A stretch of 64,000 bases of DNA, from the NCBI GenBank assembly GCA_963576565.1, contig OY755038.1, forward strand, positions 175,636,907-175,700,906, written 5' to 3'. The notes below the pieces were generated by a model. That model made no database searches, was not told the origin of the DNA, and saw only the letters and a program-made list of their open reading frames with translations. Below, one piece after another: positions 11,557-21,812 of the stretch. The position numbers and the translations under genes are program-made. Position 1 is the first letter of the stretch; every line of letters begins with the position of its first letter. The stretch is from Aspidapion aeneum. Taxonomy: Eukaryota > Arthropoda > Insecta > Coleoptera > Brentidae.

Positions 11557-12044
11557 TAGCTTTGCGTTTTATTGTATGTGGGATATATGCATCCATTCCA
11601 GATAAGATTACTTTTGTTATTTCATTACAGCAAATACTGGGATCAGCTGTTTTAAAGCAAACCTCTTGCCATGGAAAATCCAGGTAAAACTGTTTAAGGT
11701 AATTCCATTTTGCCGATTTATAGTGCCACATTTTACGAGGAAGTGAACATTTCGCACTTTGTTCTTATAAGTTTATGATCGGATGAACCAAGTGGAGGAT
11801 CTCCTTGAATTGTGTACAAGTCAGGATTTGTAGTTAGGAACAAGTCTTAAAGTATTTTGTCGTGTGCACCCGGTAAGTGAAGCAAAGAAGGCATTTTTAT
11901 TGCATTTTGTATTGATTGGGATCACGTACGTATTGAATTTTAATGAGCCTCGCTGAAAAACTACCTTTCAGAGGCGTAGATCTAAGTAACAGCATTAAAT
12001 TAAAATACATTGGTGGTCTTAGACCGCATTCTTTAACCACTTGC

Positions 12045-12410
12045 TATAAAATGATTGTTCACATCACAATTTAAAATTTAATTTTTAGAAGCTATAAAAG
12101 CCGAATTTCCTTTACTAAGTGTCGGATTCACGAAAACCTCAACCAACTCTTGCTGCTCTGCATTTCCAAAGTTGAAGAAATGTATACGCTATTAAAGTTT
12201 TTTACCTTATCTTTGAGATATTTGAAAATAATATAAATATTTTATTATCAATGTTATTAGAAAAACAAGATTATTTTTGTAACGTCAGAGAACGGGTTAT
12301 TAATCTTGTGTTTCAAAATGAATATAACGTTAAAACTAACATCCAACTTAACGTTATGTTTTTCAATTAAACATTATTTTGACCTTATAAAAATGTTTTT
12401 GTGTTAAGTT
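12045..12410 (-). repeat. Partial copy of DNA element X (full copy at 43705-45188)
   Basis: Reverse-complement similarity to 43705-44140: the 12120-12180 text around TTCACGAAAACCTCAACCA matches 44000-44060, and the AACGTTA-rich text at 12280-12370 matches 43720-43850. The end at 12408 (TTAACACAAAAAC in complement) corresponds to the terminal repeat of element X. The other half is missing. Confidence 0.65.
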
Positions 12411-12479
12411 GGTAAACTAATATGCACATAAAGTTTCTATAACTATTATAATTTATCATAGCTATAAAATAAATAGTTC

Positions 12480-12585
12480 TTTCGAATAACAAGGCCCACT
12501 CTTAGCTGGCGCCTCGGTCGAAAATTTTACACTTATGTGAAATATGTCACTTTCTTTGCTCGTTATCTAATATACTTTATTTGAA
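12480..12585. repeat. Dispersed repeat shared with 40655-40770
   Basis: Both loci carry, in the same orientation, a CTGGCGCCTCG-like block, then TGTGAAAT.TGTCACTTTCTT, then GTTAT.TAATATACT. The relatedness is read directly from the text. The element type is unknown; it may be a MITE end. Confidence 0.6.
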
Positions 12586-13534
12586 AATTACCCATTGCTT
12601 TAAAAAAAAAGATAAAAAAAAATAATAAGTTGTATTATACCGATGCTGATTTTTCTAACCTCAAAGGATTTATAGATCCCTTCATATCTTGTTTTTTTAT
12701 GATAATGGAGAACTTTTGCCAAAAACATAAAAGAAGGAAAATGCACACAACACTTAAACAGTAACAATAACGATAAAGAAAACAAAAATATAAAGAAATT
12801 TACAGGTTTATTAATTTATATGTAAAAATCATTAAAGCGGGTCTACACGTAACATTTGGCTGTTGTTTTACCTGTCAGGCAAAACTGATGGCAAACCGGT
12901 GTCTACACCATCGTCAAATTTTGGCTACGCGATCTTTAGTTTTTTAATTAAATATTGCACAAGCACTTATCTTAGTGATTATGTCAGATTGTCTAATAAA
13001 GTTTCAGGAAACCAAAAAAAGTGTTCTTAAGTAAAACGTCGTATACCTGATTGTTTTTATCACGATCGGTGTCCATTTTATTTTTGACATTCCACAAAAA
13101 TGGATTATGTTTATATATTTTAAGAAATTCGGTAAAAAATTCTCTTGATCATTATCTAATGTCGGATATTTCGTATACCAACGTCAAAGTAGTTCGCGAA
13201 AGGAACTAAAATTGTATGCAAAGAAGAAAATGCCGCTAAAACTTAAGTTTTACCGGAAACAAAGCCTTTGCCGATCAGTTTAACAGGTCGAAAAGATAAA
13301 AAACGACGATTTTCAAGTCTTTCGCAGTAGGAGAAAGAGGAGCATAATGAGTTACGGGGGTTAAACGAGGTACCACAGTTTTAGGTAACTGCACAAGAAT
13401 AAAACCTCTTAATATCAGATGTTTTATCCCCATGACTGATTCAACTCTCTGCAATATGATCCACCAGATGAAAAAAAAAATACAAAATAGATAAATTAAT
13501 TGAATCACATGGCCACGTGACCCTAAGAACACTC
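12586..13534. other. Interval with no confident gene
   Basis: Open frames at 12600-12785 and 13275-13532 (-) are hydrophobic and unrecognised. The plus strand of 13260-13530 may hold decayed upstream parts of the transposase whose tail follows, but I cannot align it by eye. Confidence 0.4.
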
Positions 13535-13673
13535 ATTAATTCACATTTATGTGTGAGCTGAATTTAATTGAACTGGCATGGGCATTTTTGAAAAAAGGCT
13601 TGGGACAGACTCTGATGATTCTGAAGACGATGATGATTCAGATTCGGAAACTGAAATTTCTATTGAATAATTT
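13535..13673 (+). pseudogene. Tail of a Tc1/IS630-like DDE transposase
   Basis: One frame reads CELNLIELAWAFLKK, matching the block around the third catalytic acidic residue of DDE transposases in the IS630-Tc1 superfamily, where N-x-I-E-x-x-W is diagnostic. A frame change then leads to an acidic Asp/Ser/Glu-rich tail ending in TAA at 13669-13671, as in full-length relatives in insects. Everything upstream is too decayed to recognise. Only the family assignment is claimed. Confidence 0.55.
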
Positions 13674-14115
13674 TTTTTTTAAATAAGTCACCTGATCTGA
13701 CCTATGTTACAAAAAAATCGGCTCTTTTCAGGGCCAAAATTTTTTTCAAAGAATTCGTATAATAAAGTTTAAAACAAATATATGAACCGTAAGTATAATG
13801 TATACTTATATACAGGAATTTTTTTTTTGTACTGTTTGTAATTCATAATGAAAATAGTTATTTTAAGACTAATTTTAGTTTTATGTATCAAACCCTGTTT
13901 TGGCCGCATAATATTAAGCTATCTGCAATTATATATTTATAACATATATTAAAATCTCCGGCACTGGAAAAAGAGAGGAAACGTGTTTTCCAGCTATCTC
14001 TCTTCCCCATCAGATTATACCTGCCATACTGTAAATAAGTTTTATTATTTTATTTTATTTATTTGCTTTTTGTATTATTTGAAAGTAATACATTTTATAA
14101 AATAGACTGAATATA
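13674..14115. other. AT-rich interval, no gene seen
   Basis: No coding signal. About 13985-14030 resembles, in reverse complement, the text at 9385-9430 (an ATCAGATTA and GAGAGA-containing block), so it includes some dispersed repeat. Confidence 0.45.
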
Positions 14116-14120
14116 ATTTT
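14116..14120. repeat. Target-site duplication, outer BEL/Pao element (left)
   Basis: ATTTT directly precedes the left LTR and also directly follows the right LTR (28269-28273). Five bases is usual for BEL/Pao integrases. Confidence 0.75.
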
Positions 14121-14580
14121 TGTTTGCCCGCAGTTAGAAAAACGATAACTCCAATGGACTGTATATATTTTATTAAATGAAAGCGCGAACAAACATAATT
14201 ATATTGATACGAAATCACGAAATAATCAAAGGTCCATAGGTTAATTGCTGTTACCACACAACGGAAATCAGAAACAAAGTAGTTACAGTTTACAGCCAAT
14301 TTCTCCACGTTCCAGGGGCCCCTTTCTGGATCTAATGATGGCACCACGTAGCTGAAGGGCTGAAGTTTCCAGTTCTATGCTTCAGTACACCAAAATCGAG
14401 CACTAGAAATTTGTAAATATTTGGAGAAAGAAATTAACACGCCATTTTTCTCGAGGCGGTAGAAAGGATCTCTCTGATTCTTGGTGCGCATGTCAAATGC
14501 GCGAAAAATGTACTCTGTCCGTCATCCAATTGTGTGGTTTTAAAATTAAAAACAACCGCGAAATTTAGCGGGAGCTAACA
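14121..14580 (-). repeat. BEL-1 3' LTR (460 bp)
   Basis: Begins TGTTTGCCCG and ends GGAGCTAACA, with TG..CA ends. It matches 27800-28268 nearly throughout. It lacks the short TTTCAAGTG insertion seen in the other copy. Confidence 0.93.
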
Positions 14581-14599
14581 TAACTGGCCTCCAAAACAC
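14581..14599 (-). promoter_or_regulatory. BEL-1 polypurine-tract region
   Basis: On the minus strand the text just before the 3' LTR reads TTTTGGAGGCCAGTTA. An almost identical TTTTGGTGGCCGGAATA precedes the BEL-3 LTR at 58922. The shared block suggests the plus-strand primer site used by this BEL lineage; the exact primer cut is not known. Confidence 0.5.
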
Positions 14600-14815
14600 A
14601 CAATTTTAGAATATCAACCGGACAGATATAGATATAAGAAAAATGATCGACCGATAAATATAAATGAATGAAAAACAGAAAAGTAGCGTAAGTTTATTTA
14701 GAGATAACGAAAACCCGAAAAAAGGCAAAACAAACAAACAAAAATTCAAAAAAAATAAAAATAAAGAAAAACCTATTGTAATATCCGGTAATAGGTAGAA
14801 AAATGAAAATTAGTT

Positions 14816-15178
14816 TTAATTCGGCAAGAGGCACAGTTTTACAACTGGCCGCTTGTAAACACCGGTAGCCGTTCGTACCGTCGCTACACGCACTTGACCG
14901 TCTCCGCCGGGATGCAATTCGAGAACCCGACCGACTGGCCATTTCAAAGGTGATTGGATGTGATCACTCGTTATGATAACCAAATCATTTAATTTGATAT
15001 TTGGGGACGAATCAGCCCACTTGTGTCGCTGTTGTAGCGTATGCAAATTCTCTACAGAATACCTTTTCCAAAAATCATTATGTAGTTTTTGGATTAGATG
15101 CCATCTCGAGAGCCGATTTAGGGGAACCTCGGAGAAATCTGACTCCGGAATTTCTGAATTAAGGGGTTCAAGGGTCAA
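14816..15178 (-). CDS. BEL-1 pol C-terminus, DUF5641 domain
   Basis: Completes the integrase module. It contains PLNRLSRWHLIQKLHNDFWK, the HTLQQRHKW motif, then a small SH3-like domain (VGRVLELHPGGDGQVRVATV) ending KRPVVKLCLLP, as in nearly all BEL/Pao polyproteins. One TAA near 15198 separates it from the integrase frame; the first residue is a non-ATG codon, so this is not an independent gene. Confidence 0.9.
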   Translation of the reverse strand: MTLEPLNSEIPESDFSEVPLNRLSRWHLIQKLHNDFWKRYSVENLHTLQQRHKWADSSPNIKLNDLVIITSDHIQSPLKWPVGRVLELHPGGDGQVRVATVRTATGVYKRPVVKLCLLPN

Positions 15179-15199
15179 AAAATGCCCAGGGGTAAGAGG

Positions 15200-16747
15200 T
15201 TAAAGATTGTGTGGGTCTGAAGAGGCAGGAGATAAAGGGCGACTATTAAGTACAGCTTCTATGCGACATGTAAGGGTGGACATTTCCATGATAGACAACT
15301 TCTGGTCGCCGACAACTCGAACAAAGTGAGTTTTAAAACTTTTGACGGTAGCTTCTGCCAGGCCATTGAAATGTGGACTGAGAGGGGGTCCCAGATGCCA
15401 ACAAATAGAAAGTCTGGTGGACGCACTTCTTGCGTAATCAAGTAATTGGTTACGAAACCCTATAAAATTACTGCCCTGATCTGACCAGCATTGCGTCACG
15501 CTTCCACGTCTGGAAATGAATCGATGGAATGCACCTACAAAACCTTCGGTGGACAGTTCCATGGTTAATTCCAAATGCACGCAATGTGTGGCCGTACAGA
15601 CAAACACACAGACATACGATTTGAAAGCTTTACAACCACGGTAACGATGAGGAATCACAAAAAAAGGTCCACAAAAGTCGATAGCTACACTCGAAAAAGG
15701 TTTGAGTTGATTGATTCGATGAGCTGGAAGTGAACTCATTATGGGCGGTCTATAGGGTTTAGGGTTGACTCTAAAACATTGCAAGCACTTGGATATGGTT
15801 CTTTCAATTGCCTGTCTGGCAGATAATATCCAAAATTGCTGTAAAAGCAGATTATGTAATGTTTTAAACCCAGGATGAAGGTATTGTCGATGAGTGGACT
15901 CGATAAGAAGAGTAGTTAAATGACGGTTACTCGAAAGTAAGACGGGGTGTTTTGCGGAATAAGACAAAAGGTCAGATTTTTGTAATCTGCCACCGACTTT
16001 AATGATATTATTTTCATCAAGAAAAGGTGAAAGTTTTCGAAAAGGTTTCGGTATTGGTTTATTCTTAGATAACGCGGAAAAAAGCTCAGAAAAGCAAGAA
16101 CCTTGAACGCGTTTGATAAGAAGGTATAACGCACTTTGCATCTCATCGGTGGTAGGAAAAACAATATTTTTAAAAATAATTTTTTGGTCCGGTAGATTAG
16201 TGGGTTTTTGATAGGAATGGTTTTGAAAAAGGTTCATTCGAAGGACATAACAAATGATACGTTGAATTTTTGATATAGATGAATATTTGATAAGAAGCTG
16301 ATCCAAGAAGTTAACGTCAATTATCGCATTGCAACAGACCTTTGGCTTTTCCTCCAGATTAATATCTCCGAAATCAATCGGCATTTTTGATTTATGAAAA
16401 TCGGGCCATTCGTTTTCGGGAGACCACAAAAACGACGGTGCGTTCCACCACATGTCATGTGACACGAGCTGTGAAGGGGTGGCCCCTCGTGACGCAATAT
16501 CGGCTGCATTTAAAGCAGAAGGAATGTAGCGCCATGAGTTTGAGGGAATGATTTCTTGGATTCTACTGACTCGATTTCCAATAAAGGTTTGCCAGCGATT
16601 AGGAGGGGATGAAAGCCAGTGCAATACGACTTGCGAATCGCAGAAAGTAACGATATTTGTAAAAATTATTTTTCCTTCATAGCTAGATAAGACGAAATCA
16701 ATTAATTCGCTTAAAAGAAATGCGCCTAGGAGTTCTAGCCTAGCCAA
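15200..16747 (-). CDS. BEL-1 RNase H (part), connection and integrase
   Basis: 515 codons. The frame opens inside RNase H (ARLELLGAFLLSEL, FCDSQVVLHWL, ALNAADIASRG). A zinc-binding HHCC segment follows (HRQYLHPGFKTLHNL, then CLQC). The integrase core has the D,D,E triad: AIDFCGPF, WSDQGSNF and GLAEATVKSF. Integrase inserts element cDNA into the chromosome with a 5-bp stagger, matching the ATTTT duplication. It ends at a stop where related proteins read on into DUF5641. The true RNase H start lies upstream near 16870, in a different frame from the RT. Confidence 0.92.
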   Translation of the reverse strand: MARLELLGAFLLSELIDFVLSSYEGKIIFTNIVTFCDSQVVLHWLSSPPNRWQTFIGNRVSRIQEIIPSNSWRYIPSALNAADIASRGATPSQLVSHDMWWNAPSFLWSPENEWPDFHKSKMPIDFGDINLEEKPKVCCNAIIDVNFLDQLLIKYSSISKIQRIICYVLRMNLFQNHSYQKPTNLPDQKIIFKNIVFPTTDEMQSALYLLIKRVQGSCFSELFSALSKNKPIPKPFRKLSPFLDENNIIKVGGRLQKSDLLSYSAKHPVLLSSNRHLTTLLIESTHRQYLHPGFKTLHNLLLQQFWILSARQAIERTISKCLQCFRVNPKPYRPPIMSSLPAHRINQLKPFSSVAIDFCGPFFVIPHRYRGCKAFKSYVCVFVCTATHCVHLELTMELSTEGFVGAFHRFISRRGSVTQCWSDQGSNFIGFRNQLLDYARSASTRLSICWHLGPPLSPHFNGLAEATVKSFKTHFVRVVGDQKLSIMEMSTLTCRIEAVLNSRPLSPASSDPHNL

Positions 16748-16862
16748 AGTTTGTGACTTTATAGGCGCGACCCTAGATTTTGCAGATATGAGAGAAACAG
16801 ATATATTGTTTTCCTCTTCTACACGAAAATATACGACGCCTGCGTAGCCTCGAATTGAAGCG

Positions 16863-17711
16863 TCACAGAAGCCGATGATTTGACAGGTATTGGTTTTTGA
16901 CAGTTTGATTTGTCGGGGTAATTGAAAATTGGAAAGAAGCGGAAAGTTTGTTCCAAGAGTCGATGATAAAAGAATCTGGTTCTTCGTCCCAGCCTATTTT
17001 CGATATCCACAACTGTTGCAAAATAAATTTTGCTTGTAGCAACAAGGGACAAAGAAAACCTAATGGATCGAAGATTGTTCCTATGATAGATAAAATAGAA
17101 CGTTTAGTTGGGGTTTTGTCCTTCATTCGGCATTGATAAGAAAAAATGTCGTTTTTTGGATGCCATTGAAGGCCTAAAACTTTGATAAAGTGTGGTTCAT
17201 CCTTGTCAAAAGAGAGAGGCATTTGACGATCGGATTCTGGCAATGTTGCCAATAACTCAGGACAATTGCTTGCCCATTTTTTAAGTTCGAATCCTCCCGA
17301 CTTCAACAAATCATTGAGTTCCATCTGTAGGGAAAAGGCTTTAGAAAGCGAAGGGCTAGTTCCCAAGATATCGTCGATGTAAATTGACGTTTTTAGAACA
17401 CTACTTGCCATAGGAAAACGTTCCTTTTCTCTCTCTGCCAGCTCATTTAATGTACGCATGGCTAGAAAAGGTGAGCATGTCATGCCAAAAGTGACAGTAG
17501 AAAGTTCCCACACTGAAAGTTGGTCCTGTGGAGAAAACCTCCACAAAATCCTTTGATAAGGACGGTGATAAGGATTGATAAGGACTTGACGGGACATCTG
17601 TTTGATATCAGCAATGTAGGCAATATTTTTTGTATTTATAATTAAGACTAAACGTAAGGAGTAAAGAAGCAATATCCTTTTGAAGTTTCGGTCCAGATAA
17701 CAACGTGTCAT
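16863..17711 (-). CDS. BEL-1 reverse transcriptase core
   Basis: 282 codons. Contains ADIKQMSRQVLI (first catalytic Asp), the WRFSPQ segment, TFGMTCSPFLAMRTL and the catalytic SIYIDDILG, followed by GGFELKKWASNCP and VLGLQWHP, all standard BEL/Pao RT landmarks. It ends in an out-of-frame run near 16925, where a frame change separates it from RNase H. The amino end also begins after a frame change near 17640. Confidence 0.92.
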   Translation of the reverse strand: MTRCYLDRNFKRILLLYSLRLVLIINTKNIAYIADIKQMSRQVLINPYHRPYQRILWRFSPQDQLSVWELSTVTFGMTCSPFLAMRTLNELAEREKERFPMASSVLKTSIYIDDILGTSPSLSKAFSLQMELNDLLKSGGFELKKWASNCPELLATLPESDRQMPLSFDKDEPHFIKVLGLQWHPKNDIFSYQCRMKDKTPTKRSILSIIGTIFDPLGFLCPLLLQAKFILQQLWISKIGWDEEPDSFIIDSWNKLSASFQFSITPTNQTVKNQYLSNHRLL

Positions 17712-18666
17712 TGAGACTAATATTCTTTGGGGTGACTGCCGAACAATCCCAGACCACCCTTAATTTTGTACTTAAGCTTTCCGGCTTTAATACGCAATGA
17801 CGTGCCAAAAAACATGATATGTCGACTTTTGGTTGACTAGATAAAACTAGACTCATGTGATTAGAATCGATATAGTCTTGCATGAAACTTGAATAGGCAG
17901 TGTACAGATCACGATTTTTGAGTAATCTATTTTCTAGAAGTAAATATCTACGATAAGCTTGCGGATAAGTATTTCCTAGGTCAGGGTTTATTTTATCTTT
18001 AAACGGAAGATCTACTATGAATCTACCGCTCGGTTGCCGTACGACACTCGCAGTAAAAATTGATTCCGCTTGTTTTTCTTCCTTTGATAAGATTTGTTTT
18101 TTAGGCAAATGTTCGATTTCCCAAAACCTAGGGAGAATGACCTCTAAAGGAGGTGAATGACTCATTAAAAAACAACTGGTTCGTTCCGTAAGACTACCTA
18201 CTTCGTCCACTTTTCTCATGACGACCCAGCCAAAGATGGTTTCAAGGGCTGAAGGTTGCCCTATTTGTCCAAGAACCCTGGCCTCCTTGAATATCTGTGC
18301 GAATAGCTCGCAACCAATAACTAGGTCCACAGGTCTAGATTTGAAATAAGATGAGTCGGCAAGTTTAAGGTTTTTCAAGTGTTTCCACTGATTATCGTTC
18401 AAAGTGAATGTAGGCATATTGGAACATAGTTGTGGAACGACAATTGCTTCGAAATTAAGTATAGGAGTGACCTGTCCTTGTGGCTTAATGTGACATTGAA
18501 CGAGCCCTTTGGAAGTAAGAGAAGACATTTGATTTAATCCGAATATTTCAGTGGTGTAACTTCGCCTGGGAAGATTAAGACGCTGATTACACTTTTCACT
18601 GATGAATCCTGTCTGTGATCCAGAATCAAGCAGTGCCCTTACAGGTTGAAAATTTCTGCAACCGTC
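17608..18666 (-). CDS. BEL-1 protease (DUF1758) and N-terminal RT
   Basis: From the insertion site of BEL-2 (18666) the frame reads the aspartic-protease motif LLDSGSQTGFI (catalytic DSG at about 18616-18627), then DUF1758 with VIGCELFAQIF. This is followed by the linker FWEIEHLPKK and the pre-RT segment (GRFIVDLPF, RVVWDCSA, LNDTLLSGPKLQ). Protease cuts the gag-pol polyprotein. The frame fails near 17620, just before the RT palm. It was originally continuous with gag at 25845. Confidence 0.9.
   Translation of the reverse strand, partial: DGCRNFQPVRALLDSGSQTGFISEKCNQRLNLPRRSYTTEIFGLNQMSSLTSKGLVQCHIKPQGQVTPILNFEAIVVPQLCSNMPTFTLNDNQWKHLKNLKLADSSYFKSRPVDLVIGCELFAQIFKEARVLGQIGQPSALETIFGWVVMRKVDEVGSLTERTSCFLMSHSPPLEVILPRFWEIEHLPKKQILSKEEKQAESIFTASVVRQPSGRFIVDLPFKDKINPDLGNTYPQAYRRYLLLENRLLKNRDLYTAYSSFMQDYIDSNHMSLVLSSQPKVDISCFLARHCVLKPESLSTKLRVVWDCSAVTPKNISLNDTLLSGPKLQKDIASLLLTFSLNYKYKKYCLHC
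18662..18666. repeat. Target-site duplication of BEL-2 (left)
   Basis: CCGTC immediately before the left LTR of BEL-2; the same five bases follow its right LTR at 25845-25849. The flanks on either side are the two halves of the BEL-1 gag-pol frame. Confidence 0.92.
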
Positions 18667-19451
18667 TGAAACGGGCCGAGTGTGTAATAGCTTCTTCGCT
18701 AAGGAGCTATGGAGCTACCACTCAATCGGACACCTACTGTAAACAATAGGGAGCGCGGGAACAACAGAGCGTAATTTCAGCTGACGCAGCGAGGTGAGCG
18801 AACAACCCTTAATGGGTATGAAAAGAAGAGAAAAGGAGCTAAAAAAGAGTTATGTTTGAAAAAAAAGACTTACCTCGATGTTGTTTTCTTTCAAAGGAAG
18901 GGTACCATGGGAATGGAGTAATCCTATGATGGTATGTCTTCGTTCGGCGTTGTTAACTCCTTGTTTAGCTTTTTATATGTTTTATGATTTTGAATTTTGG
19001 TTTAAATATGTTTAGTTTGACATGAATTAATTCGGCAAGGGCCGTAGATTGATGCCACAGGGCGGCTATGATCAACCCTTTTTTCAGTATGCGTTTGGCA
19101 GGGACAAACGATTAAAGCACACTATCTTATCGTTGTTTCGTTGTTTTCCTCTCTCGTTTCTTGACTCCACTCGATGTAATGGGTCCGTTTAAAGGAAATA
19201 GGAAAACGGAATATCAGGTGTGATAAACAAGGACACATCGAGATTGGTATGTAATAGAATTGCTCCAGTTTTAATTTTAACATTTTAAAATCAAATAAGC
19301 AAAAAACATATCTGGTTTTGTTATCCGAAGGTACCGAGTGTTATTTATTTCTAACACCGGGTTGAAATCAAATTTCAAAAAATAAATAAATAAAATAAAA
19401 TAAAAATGTTTTGTAGTTCAAAAACTTAACTAAGGGCGTGGAAACGAACCA
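18667..19451 (-). repeat. BEL-2 3' LTR (785 bp)
   Basis: TGAAACGGGC at one end, CGAACCA at the other (TG..CA). It aligns to 24983-25844 with small differences and lacks two stretches present there: about 70 bp around 25305-25365, and a short one near 25558. Confidence 0.94.
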
Positions 19452-19470
19452 TTTCTCCCCGACCCTGAGA
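19452..19470 (-). promoter_or_regulatory. BEL-2 polypurine tract
   Basis: Minus-strand text AGGGTCGGGGAGAAA abuts the 3' LTR start, as expected for the primer of plus-strand DNA synthesis. Confidence 0.8.
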
Positions 19471-19487
19471 ACAGCCAGCGTGCTGTT

Positions 19488-19928
19488 CTAAGAAGCAATA
19501 GGCAATGGGCAAAGCTTTACCAATGGCCGTTTAAGTACGCCAGTGGCTGTTTGCACATTTGCTACCCTCAGAACATTATCCTTGCCAGGAAATAATTCTA
19601 TAATACGGCCTAGCAACCAATCTAGTGGGCGGCGATTCTCGTCCCGAATGAGAACTAAAGTTCCTATCTCCACAGGGGAGGTCATGGAATCCGTCCATTT
19701 CGACCTTTGTTGTAGGGTGTGTAAATATTCACTAGCCCACCTTTTCCAAAAGTGATCATGCATTTGCAATAACAAATTCCAACGCGAAAGCCGATTTATA
19801 GGGACATCCGAGTATTCAGGATCGGGCAAACACGTCGGGGGTTGCAAGTTTAGGAAATGTCCTGGTGTAAGCGCCGTAAAATCCGTAGGATCTGAAGAAA
19901 TAGCTCCTATTGGTCGTGAGTTTAACAC
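19488..19928 (-). CDS. BEL-2 pol C-terminus, DUF5641 domain
   Basis: 146 codons: LNSRPIGAISSDP and LTPGHFL, the SRWNLLLQMHDHFWKRW helix, HTLQQRSKW, then the small barrel domain and KRPLVKLCPLP near the stop. It is one frame away from the integrase, which shifts near 19940. Confidence 0.9.
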   Translation of the reverse strand: MLNSRPIGAISSDPTDFTALTPGHFLNLQPPTCLPDPEYSDVPINRLSRWNLLLQMHDHFWKRWASEYLHTLQQRSKWTDSMTSPVEIGTLVLIRDENRRPLDWLLGRIIELFPGKDNVLRVANVQTATGVLKRPLVKLCPLPIAS

Positions 19929-19942
19929 CGCTTCGATTTGAA

Positions 19943-20743
19943 TTATGAAAGTATTAAGTAAGTATCATAAGTAAGAGTCTGATTTCCCACGACTCGAGTC
20001 AAATGGGTTTTTGTAGACTTTATGTTGGATTCATAAATTCCACCGAAATGTGGACTGGCACGTGGCATAAAGTGCCAACGAATACCTTGCGCTGTCGCTG
20101 CGTCCGTGAAGATTTGCTTTAAGTAGTTCCAACCCCCTTGGAAATTTTCACCATTGTCAGAAAATATATCGCTCACGTGACCTCTACGTGTGATCAGACG
20201 CCGCAGCGCGGCCAGAAACGCTTCCGTCGTGAGTTCAGATACGAGCTCCAGGTGAAGCGCGTGAACCACCACGTCAATGGCGAGCATAATGTAAGCTTTA
20301 TAACAGCGCTCCTTACGAAGGCGCCCTAAGGTCACTGAGAAAGGACCGCAAAAATCTATCCCAATTTTTGAAAAAACCGGCGCTTGGCGCACTCGATAAG
20401 CGGGTAGATCCGCCATTGGAGGCTGATAAGCAACGGGCTTTGTTTTCCAACATGGCAAACATTTTGTGAGTATATTGCGAATAACTTTTCGTGCGGATAA
20501 TATCCAAAAGTTCTGCGCGATTATGCAATGCGTGGTGTGTATACCACAATGTAAGTTTACCGTGTGAACATGAAAAATCAAGAGTTCTGTCAATCGGCAT
20601 TTACTCGGCAAAAGTAAAGGAAATTTTTTATCATATTCCAAGTCCGAGTGGCATAGCCTGCCTCCGATTCGCAAATAACCGTGAGGGTCTATGAAAGGTT
20701 TGAGTTTTTTAAACCACTTCGGCAACTCTTCTTGGTTCGTCAA
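19943..20743 (-). CDS. BEL-2 integrase
   Basis: 266 codons. It has the preceding YLRIGGRL block, a zinc-binding region ([16 protein letters not shown], then CLPC), and the catalytic triad in [16 protein letters not shown] and [10 protein letters not shown]. The Glu motif reads YES where many BEL integrases have WEA; the acidic residue itself is kept. The frame shifts at both ends. Confidence 0.9.
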   Translation of the reverse strand: MTNQEELPKWFKKLKPFIDPHGYLRIGGRLCHSDLEYDKKFPLLLPSKCRLTELLIFHVHTVNLHCGIHTTHCIIAQNFWILSARKVIRNILTKCLPCWKTKPVAYQPPMADLPAYRVRQAPVFSKIGIDFCGPFSVTLGRLRKERCYKAYIMLAIDVVVHALHLELVSELTTEAFLAALRRLITRRGHVSDIFSDNGENFQGGWNYLKQIFTDAATAQGIRWHFMPRASPHFGGIYESNIKSTKTHLTRVVGNQTLTYDTYLILS

Positions 20744-21512
20744 TTTTAAATTTTAAAATTTCCATTTCAAAATAGACCGACTGTACATGTTTGGTAATAA
20801 AAAGTAACGCGGTTCGATATTCTACCAAAGTGATATATTTATATCGAGAAATTTCAATTTTTTGTATCCTATCTCGAATTCGTAAAAGATAAGCGACAAT
20901 CCTTTGTAATTTTAACAATGAACTATATTTTTCTAACAGGTCATTTATCAAAGGAGAATTAAAATTTTGAATCGCAAAAAATATTTGGTTTTTTGCTTCT
21001 ACCAAAACAAGGTCTGATTCATCCAGTGGGGATGAAATTGAAAAATCCCATTGTTCTTGGGGTGAACAAAGAAAGGAAGGGCCCTGCCACCATAGGTCGG
21101 AGGCGAACATCCCTCTGGTACCGCAGTCCGCAGGGTTCTTGGTACCGCTAATGTGAAACCAGTTTTGCGGTGGGGCCTTTTCCTGTACAAATGAGACCCT
21201 GTTGGCCACGTAACTTTTCCAGGAGTGGGGGGATTTTTGTAACCATTGTAAAGCTACCGCACTATCGGTAAAACAAAAAATGTCGCTAAATTGAAATTTC
21301 CGTGATAAATTGTTAACTGTAAAATCTATCAATTTGGCAAGTAAAACCACAACAAACAAAAGTTCTAAACGCGGGATGCGTACAGTTTTAAGCGGCGCAA
21401 CTTTGCTTTTGCTGCATAATAAATAATTTTTTATTGTATTGTCTTGATACGACACTCGTACGTATATAACAGCGCAATAAGCTTTTTCGGAGCTATCGCA
21501 AAATCCGATCAA
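20709..21512 (-). CDS. BEL-2 RNase H and connection domain
   Basis: 267 codons starting [15 protein letters not shown] (first acidic residue). [19 protein letters not shown] follows, then [11 protein letters not shown], with the later Asp in NPADCGTRG. This region degrades RNA in the RNA-DNA hybrid. It ends in a frame change just before the integrase. Confidence 0.9.
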   Translation of the reverse strand: MIGFCDSSEKAYCAVIYVRVSYQDNTIKNYLLCSKSKVAPLKTVRIPRLELLFVVVLLAKLIDFTVNNLSRKFQFSDIFCFTDSAVALQWLQKSPHSWKSYVANRVSFVQEKAPPQNWFHISGTKNPADCGTRGMFASDLWWQGPSFLCSPQEQWDFSISSPLDESDLVLVEAKNQIFFAIQNFNSPLINDLLEKYSSLLKLQRIVAYLLRIRDRIQKIEISRYKYITLVEYRTALLFITKHVQSVYFEMEILKFKIDEPRRVAEVV

Positions 21513-21812
21513 CTAAACCGATGTTGATTCGCGAAAATCAATATGACGTAATATTTTAAGGTCCCGTAGCAAATTTAATTCAGATTGAAACTTTCTCCAT
21601 TTTGCGGCTATTTCTTCGGGAACCTTTTGATCCCAAGAAAGTTTTAAAAGCCACAAATGTTGGATAAGTATTTTTGCCCAAATCGTACGCGGAGTTAAAA
21701 AACCAATGGGGTCGAAACATCGCGCATGATTCGCTTGGTGTAACTTTGATCTTTGATCTATGATCAAACTGATAAAAAAATGCATCAGAGGGGGGTATCC
21801 AACGTAAGCCAA
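21513..21812 (-). CDS. BEL-2 RT thumb/connection fragment
   Basis: 99 codons with CFDPIGFLTPRTIWAKILIQHLW, the conserved post-palm segment of BEL/Pao RT. It overlaps the end of the RT frame because of a frame change near 21720-21760, and ends at a stop directly before the RNase H frame. Confidence 0.85.
   Translation of the reverse strand: MAYVGYPPLMHFFISLIIDQRSKLHQANHARCFDPIGFLTPRTIWAKILIQHLWLLKLSWDQKVPEEIAAKWRKFQSELNLLRDLKILRHIDFRESTSV

Larger units (their letters stand above)
9536..11880 (-). mobile_element. LINE 2: 5'-truncated non-LTR retrotransposon
   Basis: The 3' end is an A-run (T's and A's at 9536-9545) about 30 bp past the ORF stop at 9574. The element reads leftward from the end of the endonuclease domain (about 11850) through the RT. 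The RT style (RPIALLSVISKVMERVV, GVPQGATLSP, FADD) differs from LINE 1 and fits the I/Jockey/Tad1 assemblage. It is truncated near 11880, a common result of incomplete reverse transcription. Confidence 0.85.
9574..11880 (-). pseudogene. LINE 2 ORF2 (endonuclease end + reverse transcriptase), broken
   Basis: From 5' to 3': the last APE-endonuclease block with the catalytic-His motif GSSDHKLI (about 11790-11765); a frame change near 11735; a linker (11731-11492) ending KPWFNSQCQ; a single-base shift in an A-run near 11510; the N-terminal RT frame 11556-10903 with a KAMGPDGIPA block; one TAG at the canonical NYRPIA position; then the main RT frame 10881-9574. Few lesions in 2.3 kb suggest a moderately young copy. 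Confidence 0.88.

Noticed and set aside
12840..12925. Repeated GTCTACAC / CATTTGGC-like phrases
   Set aside because: Two short, imperfect phrases only; no repeat array or element ends.
14075..14347. Minus-strand frame through the BEL-1 LTR (also 27676-28026)
   Set aside because: The same frame appears in both LTRs because they are copies. No known domain and it crosses the LTR edge.
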